64,000 bases of DNA, from assembly GCF_005503015.1 (NCBI RefSeq), contig NZ_SCOL01000003.1, positions 186,001-250,000 of the forward strand, read 5' to 3'. Positions 32,908 through 40,730 of this stretch are shown here, piece by piece. Under the pieces are notes generated by a model. The model was not told the DNA's origin. It saw only the letters and a program-made list of their open reading frames with translations, and searched no databases. This DNA comes from Bacillus sp. E(2018). Lineage in GTDB: Bacteria; Bacillota; Bacilli; Bacillales; Fictibacillaceae. Numbering within the stretch: the stretch's first letter is position 1; the number at the start of each line of letters is the position of its first letter. The translations under genes were made by a program, and so were the position numbers.

Positions 32908-34545
32908 ATGCTTTTATTAGAAGCGAAGCATTTAGAAAAATCGTATGATGGAAAATTAATTTTAAAGCAAACAGAACATCTGCAACTTTTTGCTAACGAC
33001 CGAGTAGGTCTTGTTGGTTTGAATGGTACTGGAAAGTCAACGTTTCTCAAATTACTCGCTGAAACTGAGGATAGAGATACAGGGTCCGTGCAGCATTACG
33101 GAACATTAGCCATCGTAAATCAGTTTGACCAAGAAGAGCAACGTATTACTTCTAAAAGTGAAGCCGCTTGGAAGCTTCAAGGTAAAAAGTATGACACAAT
33201 GAGCGGTGGTGAAAGAACGCGTTCCCAAATTGCCGCTGCTCTAGAACAAGATCCAGATATCCTTATCTTAGATGAACCAACGTCTCATCTTGATGTCGAA
33301 GGAATGGATCAATTGGCAGAAGTGCTTCAACATTTTAAAGGAGCCCTATTGCTTGTCTCTCATGACCGTGTATTTCTAGATACGGTATGTACGAAGATCA
33401 TCGAGATCGATCAACAAACGTTCACAACATATCCAGGAAACTACTCAGATTATTTCATTCAAAAAGATCAACAACTCAAGCGAAAACATCTTGAATATGA
33501 ACAGTATATTAAAGAAAAACATAGGCTAGAGAAAACAGCTAAGGAAAAAGCATCAAAAGCGAAAGAAATGAAGAACAAACCGGCACGCATGTCTTATAGT
33601 GAAGCGAAGCTAGGAAAAGGAAAACTTCAAAATGCAAAGCGTTCACTTGAAAAAAAATCGAAAGTAATCGAAAAAAGAATTGAAATGCTCGATAAAAAAG
33701 AAAAGCCAAAGAAGCAACAAAACGTGGAATTCGATATACAACGATTCTCTAGAATTCATGGAAAACAAGTTCTAGCTGTTAAAGAGCTTTCTTTAGGATT
33801 TGATGGAAAAAAACTGTTTCAAAATCTTACGTTCTCTATAAAACCGGGGATGAAGATCGTTTTGACAGGTAAAAACGGAACAGGAAAATCTACCTTGCTG
33901 CAAGAAATCTATAACGGAAATGAAGCGATTGAAAAATCCAATCAGCTTAAAATAGGCTACTTTCATCAACATCTTAATATTCTAGATCCACAAAAAAGTA
34001 TTCTTGAGAACGTGATGGAAGAAAGTCTATATGAAGAAACATGGGTAAGAACAATCTTGGCAAGAATGTTGTTTAAACGTGAGGATGTTTTTAAACGAGT
34101 AGAAGTCTTAAGTGGCGGCGAAAAGATGAAGACCGCTTTAGCCAAACTTTTCTTAAGTGACTTCAATGTATTATTGTTAGATGAACCTTCCAATTACTTG
34201 GATTTATTTACAAGAGAAGCGTTAGAAGAAGTCTTGGTAGCCTATCCTGGTACGTTTATCATAGCAACACATGACAGACGTTTAATGGAAAAGACGGCTA
34301 CACACGTTTTAGAGCTGCAGCCACCTAAGGCATACTGGTTCGAAGGAAACTATACAGAGTTTAAGAAACGACGAAGCGAAACTCAAAACGAGCAGGATCA
34401 CGATGGTGATGAGTTGTTAAAGCTGGAGTTTGAGATGACGGAATTGATCAGTCAGCTTTCCACCTGCTCAGATATCACTAAAAAAGGTGAGCTCGACCAG
34501 CGATATAATGAGTTGCTGCATAGAATAAAAAAGTTAAGGTCATAA
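32908..34545 (+). CDS. ABC-F type ribosomal protection protein (Vga/VmlR-like)
   Basis: 545 aa with two ABC cassettes: GLNGTGKSTFL near residue 40, MSGGERTRSQ and LDEPTSHLD in the first; GKNGTGKSTLL near 322, LSGGEKMKTA and LDEPSNYLD in the second. A long basic interdomain linker (about 190-275, rich in K and E) corresponds to the antibiotic-resistance domain that reaches the peptidyl-transferase centre. Length and architecture match VmlR/Vga types that act on lincosamide, streptogramin A and pleuromutilin; exact drug range cannot be read. The attenuator-like leader supports drug-induced expression. Confidence 0.75.
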   Translation: MLLLEAKHLEKSYDGKLILKQTEHLQLFANDRVGLVGLNGTGKSTFLKLLAETEDRDTGSVQHYGTLAIVNQFDQEEQRITSKSEAAWKLQGKKYDTMSGGERTRSQIAAALEQDPDILILDEPTSHLDVEGMDQLAEVLQHFKGALLLVSHDRVFLDTVCTKIIEIDQQTFTTYPGNYSDYFIQKDQQLKRKHLEYEQYIKEKHRLEKTAKEKASKAKEMKNKPARMSYSEAKLGKGKLQNAKRSLEKKSKVIEKRIEMLDKKEKPKKQQNVEFDIQRFSRIHGKQVLAVKELSLGFDGKKLFQNLTFSIKPGMKIVLTGKNGTGKSTLLQEIYNGNEAIEKSNQLKIGYFHQHLNILDPQKSILENVMEESLYEETWVRTILARMLFKREDVFKRVEVLSGGEKMKTALAKLFLSDFNVLLLDEPSNYLDLFTREALEEVLVAYPGTFIIATHDRRLMEKTATHVLELQPPKAYWFEGNYTEFKKRRSETQNEQDHDGDELLKLEFEMTELISQLSTCSDITKKGELDQRYNELLHRIKKLRS

Positions 34546-34549
34546 AAAA

Positions 34550-34575
34550 AGAGCCGTTCAAATGAGAACGGCTCT
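34550..34575. terminator. Bidirectional terminator
   Basis: Perfect stem AGAGCCGTTC / GAACGGCTCT flanked by an A run on the left and T-rich sequence on the right; serves the ABC-F gene and the convergent 60-aa gene. Confidence 0.8.
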
Positions 34576-34756
34576 ACTTGTTTTTATCTACTTTTATTGG
34601 TGGTTCTTCTTGATCATCAATTCCTGAATCATAACCGATCTGATTTAGATCCTTTTCGTCAGCTACTGTACCTCCGGCCATTCCTTCGTTCATCATTCGG
34701 TCAACGTCTAAGTATAAATCTTTCTTACCTTCATTTTCTTTATCTCTTTTTGCCAT
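34574..34756 (-). CDS. Small acidic hydrophilic protein, 60 aa
   Basis: 60 aa, charged (MAKRDKENEGKKDLYLDVDR ... DQEEPPIKVDKNK), no cysteine, no membrane segment. Similar short proteins with a DRMxNEGMAGG pattern occur in Bacillaceae, as far as I remember; function unknown. Convergent with the ABC-F gene and sharing its terminator. Confidence 0.6.
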   Translation of the reverse strand: MAKRDKENEGKKDLYLDVDRMMNEGMAGGTVADEKDLNQIGYDSGIDDQEEPPIKVDKNK

Positions 34757-34909
34757 GTTAATCAGCCTTTCTGTTTGAACTAGTATTAGAATGTCCCAAT
34801 TTGAAACTTATTTGCAGCTAAGCCGTATAAAATCACAAGTGTAAATCGAATTTATATAGATTCAATAAAGATAAATAAAGATAAATTCTAAAGAAATGAG
34901 GAGATCGGA

Positions 34910-35353
34910 ATGAAAAAGACAATATTGGCTGTACTTTTATCGTTTAGTGTTCTTACAGGGTGTTCAGCGGTGGAAGACGTAACGAACGGAATTAATTATG
35001 TACCTGAAGCAACTGAATATATAAACGAAGTGCAACAATTTTCAAAAGAGATTCCTTCGTTAGCAGAGAAAGCTGTCTCAGATCAAAATGCACGTGTTGA
35101 GTTAGAAAAGGCACTTGAAGAAATGAATACTACGATTGAAGAATTTAATGAATTATCCCCACCTTCTGTATTTGAAGATATTCATAATCAGGTGATGGAA
35201 CATAATCAAACGTTCCAAGATGGAATTGATAAGTACCTAACAGCTGTAGAGAACGGAGAACTAACTCCTGACTTTTTGGAACAGAGTGGGTTGTTAGATG
35301 ATGTCAAAGTATACACTGACTTATTAAACGATATTAAGCAATTAGGCGAGTAA
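34910..35353 (+). CDS. Lipoprotein with helical domain (DUF6376-like)
   Basis: 147 aa; signal peptide with lipobox LTGC, Cys at residue 18, so it is anchored to the outer face of the membrane. The mature part is almost all amphipathic helix and acidic (FSKEIPSLAEKAVSDQNARV, LEKALEEMNTTIEEF). Strong GAGGAG ribosome site. Function unknown; single gene. Confidence 0.7.
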   Translation: MKKTILAVLLSFSVLTGCSAVEDVTNGINYVPEATEYINEVQQFSKEIPSLAEKAVSDQNARVELEKALEEMNTTIEEFNELSPPSVFEDIHNQVMEHNQTFQDGIDKYLTAVENGELTPDFLEQSGLLDDVKVYTDLLNDIKQLGE

Positions 35354-35455
35354 TACTTTTTTCTTACTTTTGCCCATTTATTTAAAATTTCATGTTACAT
35401 TTCGACTAAATTCGGGAATATGACAATGAGATAATTGGTGAGGGTGGGTAAAAGA

Positions 35456-35608
35456 ATGGACGACTATCATATTAAGATTGAAGATTATATGCAGCTATTG
35501 AAGAAAAGATACAAAAAGGGAAGACTTCAGGCGAAACAATATCGAAAACGATTAGAGCTCATTCATCTCTGGCACATGCGAGGCGTGGTTAAAGTGCCAA
35601 AGGAATAA
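35456..35608 (+). CDS. Small basic protein, 50 aa
   Basis: ATG 35456 with GGTGAGGGTGGG upstream encodes MDDYHIKIEDYMQLLKKRYK and continues very basic (KKGRLQAKQYRKRLELIHLW) to HMRGVVKVPKE. Likely one or two helices; could bind nucleic acid or membrane. Family not recognised. Confidence 0.45.
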   Translation: MDDYHIKIEDYMQLLKKRYKKGRLQAKQYRKRLELIHLWHMRGVVKVPKE

Positions 35609-35670
35609 CTTGAAAATAACCAGTCTTTGACGATAAATGTATAAACACGACTAGTCTTGGCAGGTGCAAC

Positions 35671-36318
35671 ATGAATTTAATAAATAATTCGTTCAAAAAA
35701 GCTAGGCATACTAAATTTGATTATTTCTATCATATTGTTTTTGCCGTTCTATTCTGTTTATACAGTTTCCTTATGCTTTTTTCCAGCAAATTGCTGGGTT
35801 TTTTGTTTTTTGTTTATGGACTACTCTTATTAGGACATACCGTATGGAAGGGAATTCGAACACGTTATTCCATACCTTATATCTTGTTCGGACTAACCAT
35901 ACTTTTTTTTAGCAGATTGTTTTGGTTAGAAGCATTTTCCGTATTGCCTGTATTCTTTTATGAAATTTTCCAGATCGGATTTTTCCTTGGTATCGTCATT
36001 GGGATATGTTTACTTTATGGCCTAATGTTTAAAGGAGCACCTTTAGCTAACAAACTTCAAACCCACGGTGTTCATAGCATGTACTTTATTACAGGAAGTC
36101 TCTTACTTCCGTATACATGGATCTTTAGCTATGGGGCAGTCATGCAAGGAAATGATAGCAGTCTCATATGGGCATTGCTTATCCTTCTGCTATGGGGGAC
36201 GTTATATTTTGTACAACTGGTTACTTATCACAATAAAATCATGCAAGTAGCATTGTTTGCAATAAATATAGGTATAGGATGCTGGACGATATACAGATGG
36301 ACAAACATTTTGACATAA
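35671..36318 (+). CDS. Integral membrane protein, unknown, 215 aa
   Basis: Seven hydrophobic segments over 215 aa, few charged residues, no recognisable motif. Basic N-terminus (KKARHTK). Ribosome site GGCAGGTG. Convergent with the Bax inhibitor-like gene. Confidence 0.6.
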   Translation: MNLINNSFKKARHTKFDYFYHIVFAVLFCLYSFLMLFSSKLLGFLFFVYGLLLLGHTVWKGIRTRYSIPYILFGLTILFFSRLFWLEAFSVLPVFFYEIFQIGFFLGIVIGICLLYGLMFKGAPLANKLQTHGVHSMYFITGSLLLPYTWIFSYGAVMQGNDSSLIWALLILLLWGTLYFVQLVTYHNKIMQVALFAINIGIGCWTIYRWTNILT

Positions 36319-36319
36319 G

Positions 36320-36398
36320 AAAAAAGAAGCCTTTTTTGAACTGCACCCCTTAGAATGTGTCTAAGGGGTGCAGTTCACTTTTGAGGGCTTCTTTTTTT
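36320..36398. terminator. Large bidirectional terminator
   Basis: Inner perfect stem GAACTGCACCCCTTAGA / TCTAAGGGGTGCAGTTC, extended outside by GAAGCC/GGCTTC and flanked by A and T runs. Placed between two convergent genes. Confidence 0.85.
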
Positions 36399-37128
36399 AG
36401 TTTCTTCTTAATTTAGCAAGTAGATGTAAAATTTCAAAGTACAGCCAGATTAACGTAACCATAAGTCCGAAGGCACCGTACCATTCCATGTATTTAGGCG
36501 CCCCACGATCTGCTCCATATTCAATAAAATCAAAATCCAAAACTAAATTAAGTGCAGCAATCACTACAATAAATAGGGAAATTCCAATCCCGATCGGACC
36601 TGTGCTGTGTAGATAAGGAACACTCATTCCGAAAAAACCTAAAATAAAACTGGTGAGATAAACAAGCATGATTCCCATAGTCGCTGAAAAAACAATCAAT
36701 CGGAAATTCTGAGTCACTTTTATGATCCTAAACATATATGCGAGTAACAAGGCAAACAACGTTCCAAAAGTTAAAGCAACAGCTTGTAATGTAATACCAT
36801 TAAATTGAGCCTCATAGTTGGCTGATATTCCACCTACCGCAAGACCTTCCAGTGCGGCATATACCGGTGCAAGTAATGGTGCTGTTTTAGGTACGAATGC
36901 AACGATTAATGCCGTGACCAAGCCTCCGACCAAACCAATCACGATTAAATGACCGATCGGGTTACCTAAGTTGTATTGATACCAAGAAAATATTGCAGAT
37001 GCCATCAAGATAAGCAGAAGAATAAACGTTTTGTTTACTGTTCCTGATAAAGTCATTTTCTTGCTAAAAGACGTCCCCCTGAATTTATCAAAAGTAGAGC
37101 CTTTTAAAGCAGGATTCGCACTTCTCAA
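36397..37128 (-). CDS. Bax inhibitor-1/YccA family-like membrane protein
   Basis: 243 aa with seven membrane helices and a soluble basic N-terminus. Family signs are GGISANYE in the loop after helix 3, the LDFDFIEYGADRGAPKYMEWYGAFGL region (shown split here: LDFDFIEYG and APKYMEWYGAFGL) that holds the conserved acid residues, and a final helix with LLAKLR. Members are thought to conduct or sense Ca2+/H+; role in Bacillus is not clear. TTG start at 37128 after AAGGAGG. Confidence 0.75.
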   Translation of the reverse strand: MRSANPALKGSTFDKFRGTSFSKKMTLSGTVNKTFILLLILMASAIFSWYQYNLGNPIGHLIVIGLVGGLVTALIVAFVPKTAPLLAPVYAALEGLAVGGISANYEAQFNGITLQAVALTFGTLFALLLAYMFRIIKVTQNFRLIVFSATMGIMLVYLTSFILGFFGMSVPYLHSTGPIGIGISLFIVVIAALNLVLDFDFIEYGADRGAPKYMEWYGAFGLMVTLIWLYFEILHLLAKLRRN

Positions 37129-37338
37129 GTAAAATCCCTCCTTCTTTTCATACTTAAAGTACGTGCAAGCAACATCAAAGTTTCATTCGTTATAATAACT
37201 GGCCACGTTAACAATCATTATAAGGGTATTTCCTATTGAAGAAAAAAGAATTAGGGAATATTGACTATTTTAGACAAAGACCGACAAAAATTTAACGATA
37301 TGGAAGTATTATATAGTTGAAAGAAGGGAGGTGAATGT

Positions 37339-38190
37339 ATGCGTATATTAAACCTCATTATGCAGGGGTTAATCGCGGGTGCCGTCCTTTTTATTCCTGC
37401 AGAAGTGTTTGCAGAGAAAGAAGATGCGGAGAAACGGAATCAAAATGCTGAGCGAAACAATCAGCAAGTCGTACAGCAAGACAAAGTGACAGATCGTGTT
37501 CCTGTGCAAGCAATAAAACCAGTAGGAACAGCGTTGAAAACAAAGCCGACTGAGAGTAAGGATAAAGCGGAGTTGAATAAATCTCAACCTAAGGATTCTG
37601 AAAAACGATCTGAAACAAAGCTGCACAAACAAGTTCCGATTTCTAAACAGAAAAGTTCTCAAAATGCAAACTACCGAAGCGGGGTAAAAAAATCAGATCC
37701 TAACCGACAAACTAAAGAACTTGTCCCGATGAAGAAGACTGAAAAAGTGAATCAGGCAGAGCGTTCTGATTTAAAAAAGGCTGAATCATCAAGTGCTATA
37801 CATAGAAAAACAGTGATAAACAAATCCGTTTCAATAAAAGAATCGGTAAAGGTACTTAAAAAGAACTCTGCTCCATTAAAAGAGAATGTTAGTCAACCAC
37901 CAATGGAAGAGGGTTTTTCTCCTTTATCAAATAAGGAGTCTTCAAAAGTACCAACACATCCTGTTTCAAAGGTAATTCCTGCAACTACAGGACAAGGATC
38001 TCCCTCATCAACAAACCATACGGATGGTGGGGCCGGAACAACGTCATTAGCTAACTTTAAAGCTAGCTTAATGTTGCCGATTATCTTTGAAGATGGAGAA
38101 AAGGTTTCTGTGTATTTTGGCAGAATGGACCTCTTAAGAAGTCAGTGGGTGAACGCACCGCCAGGAAGACCACCGGAAAGCGCTCTTTAA
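37339..38190 (+). CDS. Secreted basic low-complexity protein, 283 aa
   Basis: Signal peptide at 1-25 (LIAGAVLFIPAEVFA before EKED). The mature part (about 26-230) is disordered and rich in K, S, N, Q and E with a net positive charge. A short C-terminal segment from about 245 looks folded (LMLPIIFEDGEKVSVYFGRM, LLRSQWVNAPPGRPPESAL). No LPXTG, SLH or LysM seen. RBS GGGAGGTG. Directly upstream of the acidic repeat protein; no strong terminator lies between them, so they may be co-transcribed. Confidence 0.65.
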   Translation: MRILNLIMQGLIAGAVLFIPAEVFAEKEDAEKRNQNAERNNQQVVQQDKVTDRVPVQAIKPVGTALKTKPTESKDKAELNKSQPKDSEKRSETKLHKQVPISKQKSSQNANYRSGVKKSDPNRQTKELVPMKKTEKVNQAERSDLKKAESSSAIHRKTVINKSVSIKESVKVLKKNSAPLKENVSQPPMEEGFSPLSNKESSKVPTHPVSKVIPATTGQGSPSSTNHTDGGAGTTSLANFKASLMLPIIFEDGEKVSVYFGRMDLLRSQWVNAPPGRPPESAL

Positions 38191-38248
38191 TTTTTCAAGA
38201 AGATTGTGATGAAACCAACTATCTGAAAATTTAAGGAGCGAATTTAAA

Positions 38249-39706
38249 ATGAAAAAAGTCAACCGTACATTTGTAAAATCTATCGTATTTGCTGGAACAT
38301 TAACTCTTGCAACTGTTGTAGGTACAGGTGCTGCTGAAGCAGCTGGGCACCAATCAGAAAAGGCTATCGCAGTTCAAAGTGCAAAAGGATCTCAAGGTAA
38401 CGTACAAGCTAAGGATGAAAAGTTTGAAAAACAAGCTAAAGTTACTGTAAAGATTCAAAAACCAGTTAAGGTTGAAAAGCCAGCCAAATCTGAGAAAGCT
38501 GCTATTAAGCCAGAAAAAGCTGAAAAAGCTGAAAAACCTGCAAAAGATAAGAGTCATTCTCAAGCTGCTGAACATGCAAGTGAAAATGCAAAGAAACACG
38601 CTGCTCCAAACTCAGCGGTTCATGCTGTACCGACTAAAACAGAAGAGCCAGTTGTAACAGAGCCTGTAACTGAAGAGCCAGCAGAAGTAGTGGTGCCTGT
38701 TGAGGAAGAAGTAATTGAAGTTGAAATCCCTGAAACAGATACTGAAGAAGGCAAAACGGAAGATACAGTGACTGAAGATGAGGATGCTACTCGCAAAGAG
38801 GATCTTGAAGTTGATACTGACGAAAATGCAGTGAAAGAAGACGACGAAGACTCTGAAGACGAAGCAGTTCAAGAGGAAAATGAAGATAACCCAGTCAAAG
38901 AAGAAGAGAAAACAGATGTTATTGCTGACGATGATGCAGTAAAAGAGGACGATGATTCTAACGAAGAAGATTCTGAAGATGCAGAAGAAGTAAAAGAAAA
39001 CAAATCTCTTCAAAATAAAATCAACTCTAATGCGTTTGAGCGTTCAAATGAAAACGCAAAATTGCATGCTGCACCAAATGCTGCTGTACATGCTGAAGAA
39101 GTAACAGAAGAAGCACCAGCGACGGAAGAAACTGCGACTGAAGAAGTAGCAGAAGAAGCACCAATAACTCAAGAGACTACAATTGAAGAAGACGTGATTG
39201 AAGAAGAAACGGAAGTTCAAGAGAATAAATCTCTTCAAAACAAAATGAACTCTAATGCATCTGAGCGTTCAAATGAAAACGCAAAATTGCATGCTGCACC
39301 AAATGCTGCTGTACATGCTGAAGAAGTATCAGAAGAAGCACCAGTAACTGAAGAAACTACGACTGAGGAAGTAGTAGAAGAAGCACCAGCAACTGAAGAA
39401 ACTGCAACTGAAGAAGAGGCAGTAGAAACTCCAGCAACTGAAGAGACTACGACTGAAGAAGAAGTAACGGAAGAAGCTCCGGCAACTGAAGAAACTACGA
39501 CTGAAGAAGAAGTTTCTGCACTTTTGAACAAGATTCGTTCATTAGCAGCTGAGCAAGCTTCTGAAAATGCAAAGTTACATGCAGCTATTAACGCGGCAAT
39601 TTTAGCAGTTGAAGATGTTTTAGAAGAAGATGCTTCAGAAGTTGTTGAAGTACCTGCAACTGAAGAAGAAACATTTGAAATCATAGTAGAAACTGAAACA
39701 AAATAG
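38249..39706 (+). CDS. Secreted repeat protein with basic N-part and very acidic C-part
   Basis: 485 aa; signal peptide with VVGTGAAEAA near 23-32. Residues about 50-105 are Lys-rich (KPVKVEKPAKSEKAAIKPEK); from about 130 the chain is dominated by E, T, V and A. A motif of about 20 residues, ENAKLHAAPNAAVHA, occurs four times, at about 105-126, 263-282, 338-357 and 433-454, joined by TEEAPATEET-type linkers. The second and third copies are nearly identical in DNA, so duplication is recent. No anchor motif visible. Function unknown; a cell-wall or matrix protein is a guess. Confidence 0.7.
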   Translation: MKKVNRTFVKSIVFAGTLTLATVVGTGAAEAAGHQSEKAIAVQSAKGSQGNVQAKDEKFEKQAKVTVKIQKPVKVEKPAKSEKAAIKPEKAEKAEKPAKDKSHSQAAEHASENAKKHAAPNSAVHAVPTKTEEPVVTEPVTEEPAEVVVPVEEEVIEVEIPETDTEEGKTEDTVTEDEDATRKEDLEVDTDENAVKEDDEDSEDEAVQEENEDNPVKEEEKTDVIADDDAVKEDDDSNEEDSEDAEEVKENKSLQNKINSNAFERSNENAKLHAAPNAAVHAEEVTEEAPATEETATEEVAEEAPITQETTIEEDVIEEETEVQENKSLQNKMNSNASERSNENAKLHAAPNAAVHAEEVSEEAPVTEETTTEEVVEEAPATEETATEEEAVETPATEETTTEEEVTEEAPATEETTTEEEVSALLNKIRSLAAEQASENAKLHAAINAAILAVEDVLEEDASEVVEVPATEEETFEIIVETETK

Positions 39707-39714
39707 TAAAAATG

Positions 39715-39746
39715 AAGTCAGGGATTCGCGGTCCCTGGCTTTTTTG
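39715..39746 (+). terminator. Terminator of the acidic repeat protein gene
   Basis: Stem AAGTCAGGGA / TCCCTGGCTT with a seven-base loop and T run. Confidence 0.85.
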
Positions 39747-39760
39747 TACTCAAATATTCT

Positions 39761-39861
39761 TTTATAAGTCTTCGGAAAAATTTATAAGTCTTCAAACTAT
39801 TTTATAAGTCCTCAAAAAAATTTATAAGTCTTGAAATGGTTTTTATACGTCTTCAGCTTTT
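39761..39861. repeat. Tandem array, 5 units of 20-21 bp (TTTATAAGTCTTC core)
   Basis: Units begin at 39761, 39781, 39801, 39821 and about 39842, each starting TTTATAAGTC (last one TTTATACGTC), followed by TTC and a variable A/T-rich half. Placed between a terminator and the peroxiredoxin gene. Confidence 0.85.
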
Positions 39862-39956
39862 AGAGATCACATCACCATGCAATGACTATATATTCCAACG
39901 TTTTCTTTTAAATGTTCAGGGAAGTATATTCATAAAGACGCAAGGAGGTGGGATAG

Positions 39957-40424
39957 TTGCTACAAAAAGGTGATGTTGCACCTGATTTTACGTTACCATC
40001 CACATTAAAAAAAGATATTTCGTTGTCAGACTATAAAGGGAAGAAAAATGTTCTTGTAGCTTTTTATCCGTTAGATTTCACACCTGGTTGAATTAAGGAA
40101 ATTACCTCTTGGAAAGAGGATTATAAACGATTTGAAGATGCGAATACAGAAGTGCTCGCGATCAGTGTTGATCACATATACTCACATAATGTTTTTGCAG
40201 CAGCTTTAGGAACCCTGCCTTACCCCCTTTTAGCCGATTGGCATAAGAAAGTAACAAAGAAGTTTGGTGTTCTTAATGAAGAAAATGGGACGGCTATTCG
40301 TTCATGTTTTGTCATTGATAAAGAAGGTATTGTTCAACTTAGTAATCATACGTTTGATGCGAATGAACCGCTTCAGTATGAGGAAGTATTTAAAGCTTGT
40401 GAATCATGCGGAAAAGGAGAGTAA
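39957..40424 (+). CDS. Peroxiredoxin with in-frame TGA at the catalytic cysteine (candidate selenoprotein)
   Basis: 155 codons from TTG 39957 (AAGGAGGTGGG upstream) to TAA 40422-40424, open throughout except for TGA at 40089-40091, codon 45. The context [15 protein letters not shown] puts TGA exactly where AhpC/Bcp-type peroxiredoxins have the peroxidatic Cys (TPxC). Upstream and downstream reading frames are both conserved ([27 protein letters not shown]), total length is normal, and a CESC pair near the C-terminus could resolve the selenenyl intermediate. A hairpin 13 bases after the TGA fits a bacterial SECIS. A nonsense mutation or sequencing error is the alternative. Read as selenocysteine, it reduces peroxides in the cytoplasm. 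Confidence 0.75.
40105..40119 (+). promoter_or_regulatory. Candidate bacterial SECIS hairpin
   Basis: CCTCTT-GGA-AAGAGG: six perfect base pairs, loop starting with two G's, loop 19 bases downstream of the TGA. This meets the published bacterial SECIS pattern (short stem, G within the first two loop bases, loop about 16-37 bases from UGA). It is within the coding frame, as required in bacteria. Confidence 0.6.
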
Positions 40425-40426
40425 CT

Positions 40427-40600
40427 ATGGACAAGGAATTCAAGAACCAAAAACCTGTTGAAGATCCTACTGCTCATGCAGAACAAGAGATCAACGCTTA
40501 TTTTTATGATGAGAATCAACAAACCGATGGCCATCCTACTGATTACATGAATAGTGAGATGCCTGCAGTTAATATTGCTAAACCTGATGATGAAAAATAG
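40427..40600 (+). CDS. Small acidic hydrophilic protein, 57 aa
   Basis: 57 aa from ATG 40427 (AAAGGAGAG upstream), two bases after the peroxiredoxin stop, so the genes form an operon. Composition is polar and acidic (KNQKPVEDPTAHAEQEINAY ... NIAKPDDEK). Unknown function. Confidence 0.6.
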   Translation: MDKEFKNQKPVEDPTAHAEQEINAYFYDENQQTDGHPTDYMNSEMPAVNIAKPDDEK

Positions 40601-40623
40601 GCTGCTTCTTAGCAGCTTTTTTA
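40600..40623 (+). terminator. Terminator of the peroxiredoxin operon
   Basis: GCTGC-TTCTTA-GCAGC followed by six T's, directly after the 57-aa gene stop codon. Confidence 0.8.
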
Positions 40624-40730
40624 TTTTGTTGCTTAATTAGCATATCTTCTGAAACCGGCAACACATAAGTAATGTTGTGGTACTATATAAGCAGAAGTAT
40701 GCTGATATAGGAATAGGAAGGAACAGCTGA

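Noticed and set aside
39235..39684. 149-aa ORF on the minus strand (Ser/Val-rich)
   Set aside because: Antisense of the Glu/Thr-rich repeat gene; its composition simply mirrors GAA/ACT codons and it has no ribosome site.
40152..40424. A shorter separate gene starting at ATG 40152
   Set aside because: It is the C-terminal part of the peroxiredoxin frame; there is no ribosome site at 40152, and the N-terminal half with the active-site motif lies in the same frame upstream of the TGA.
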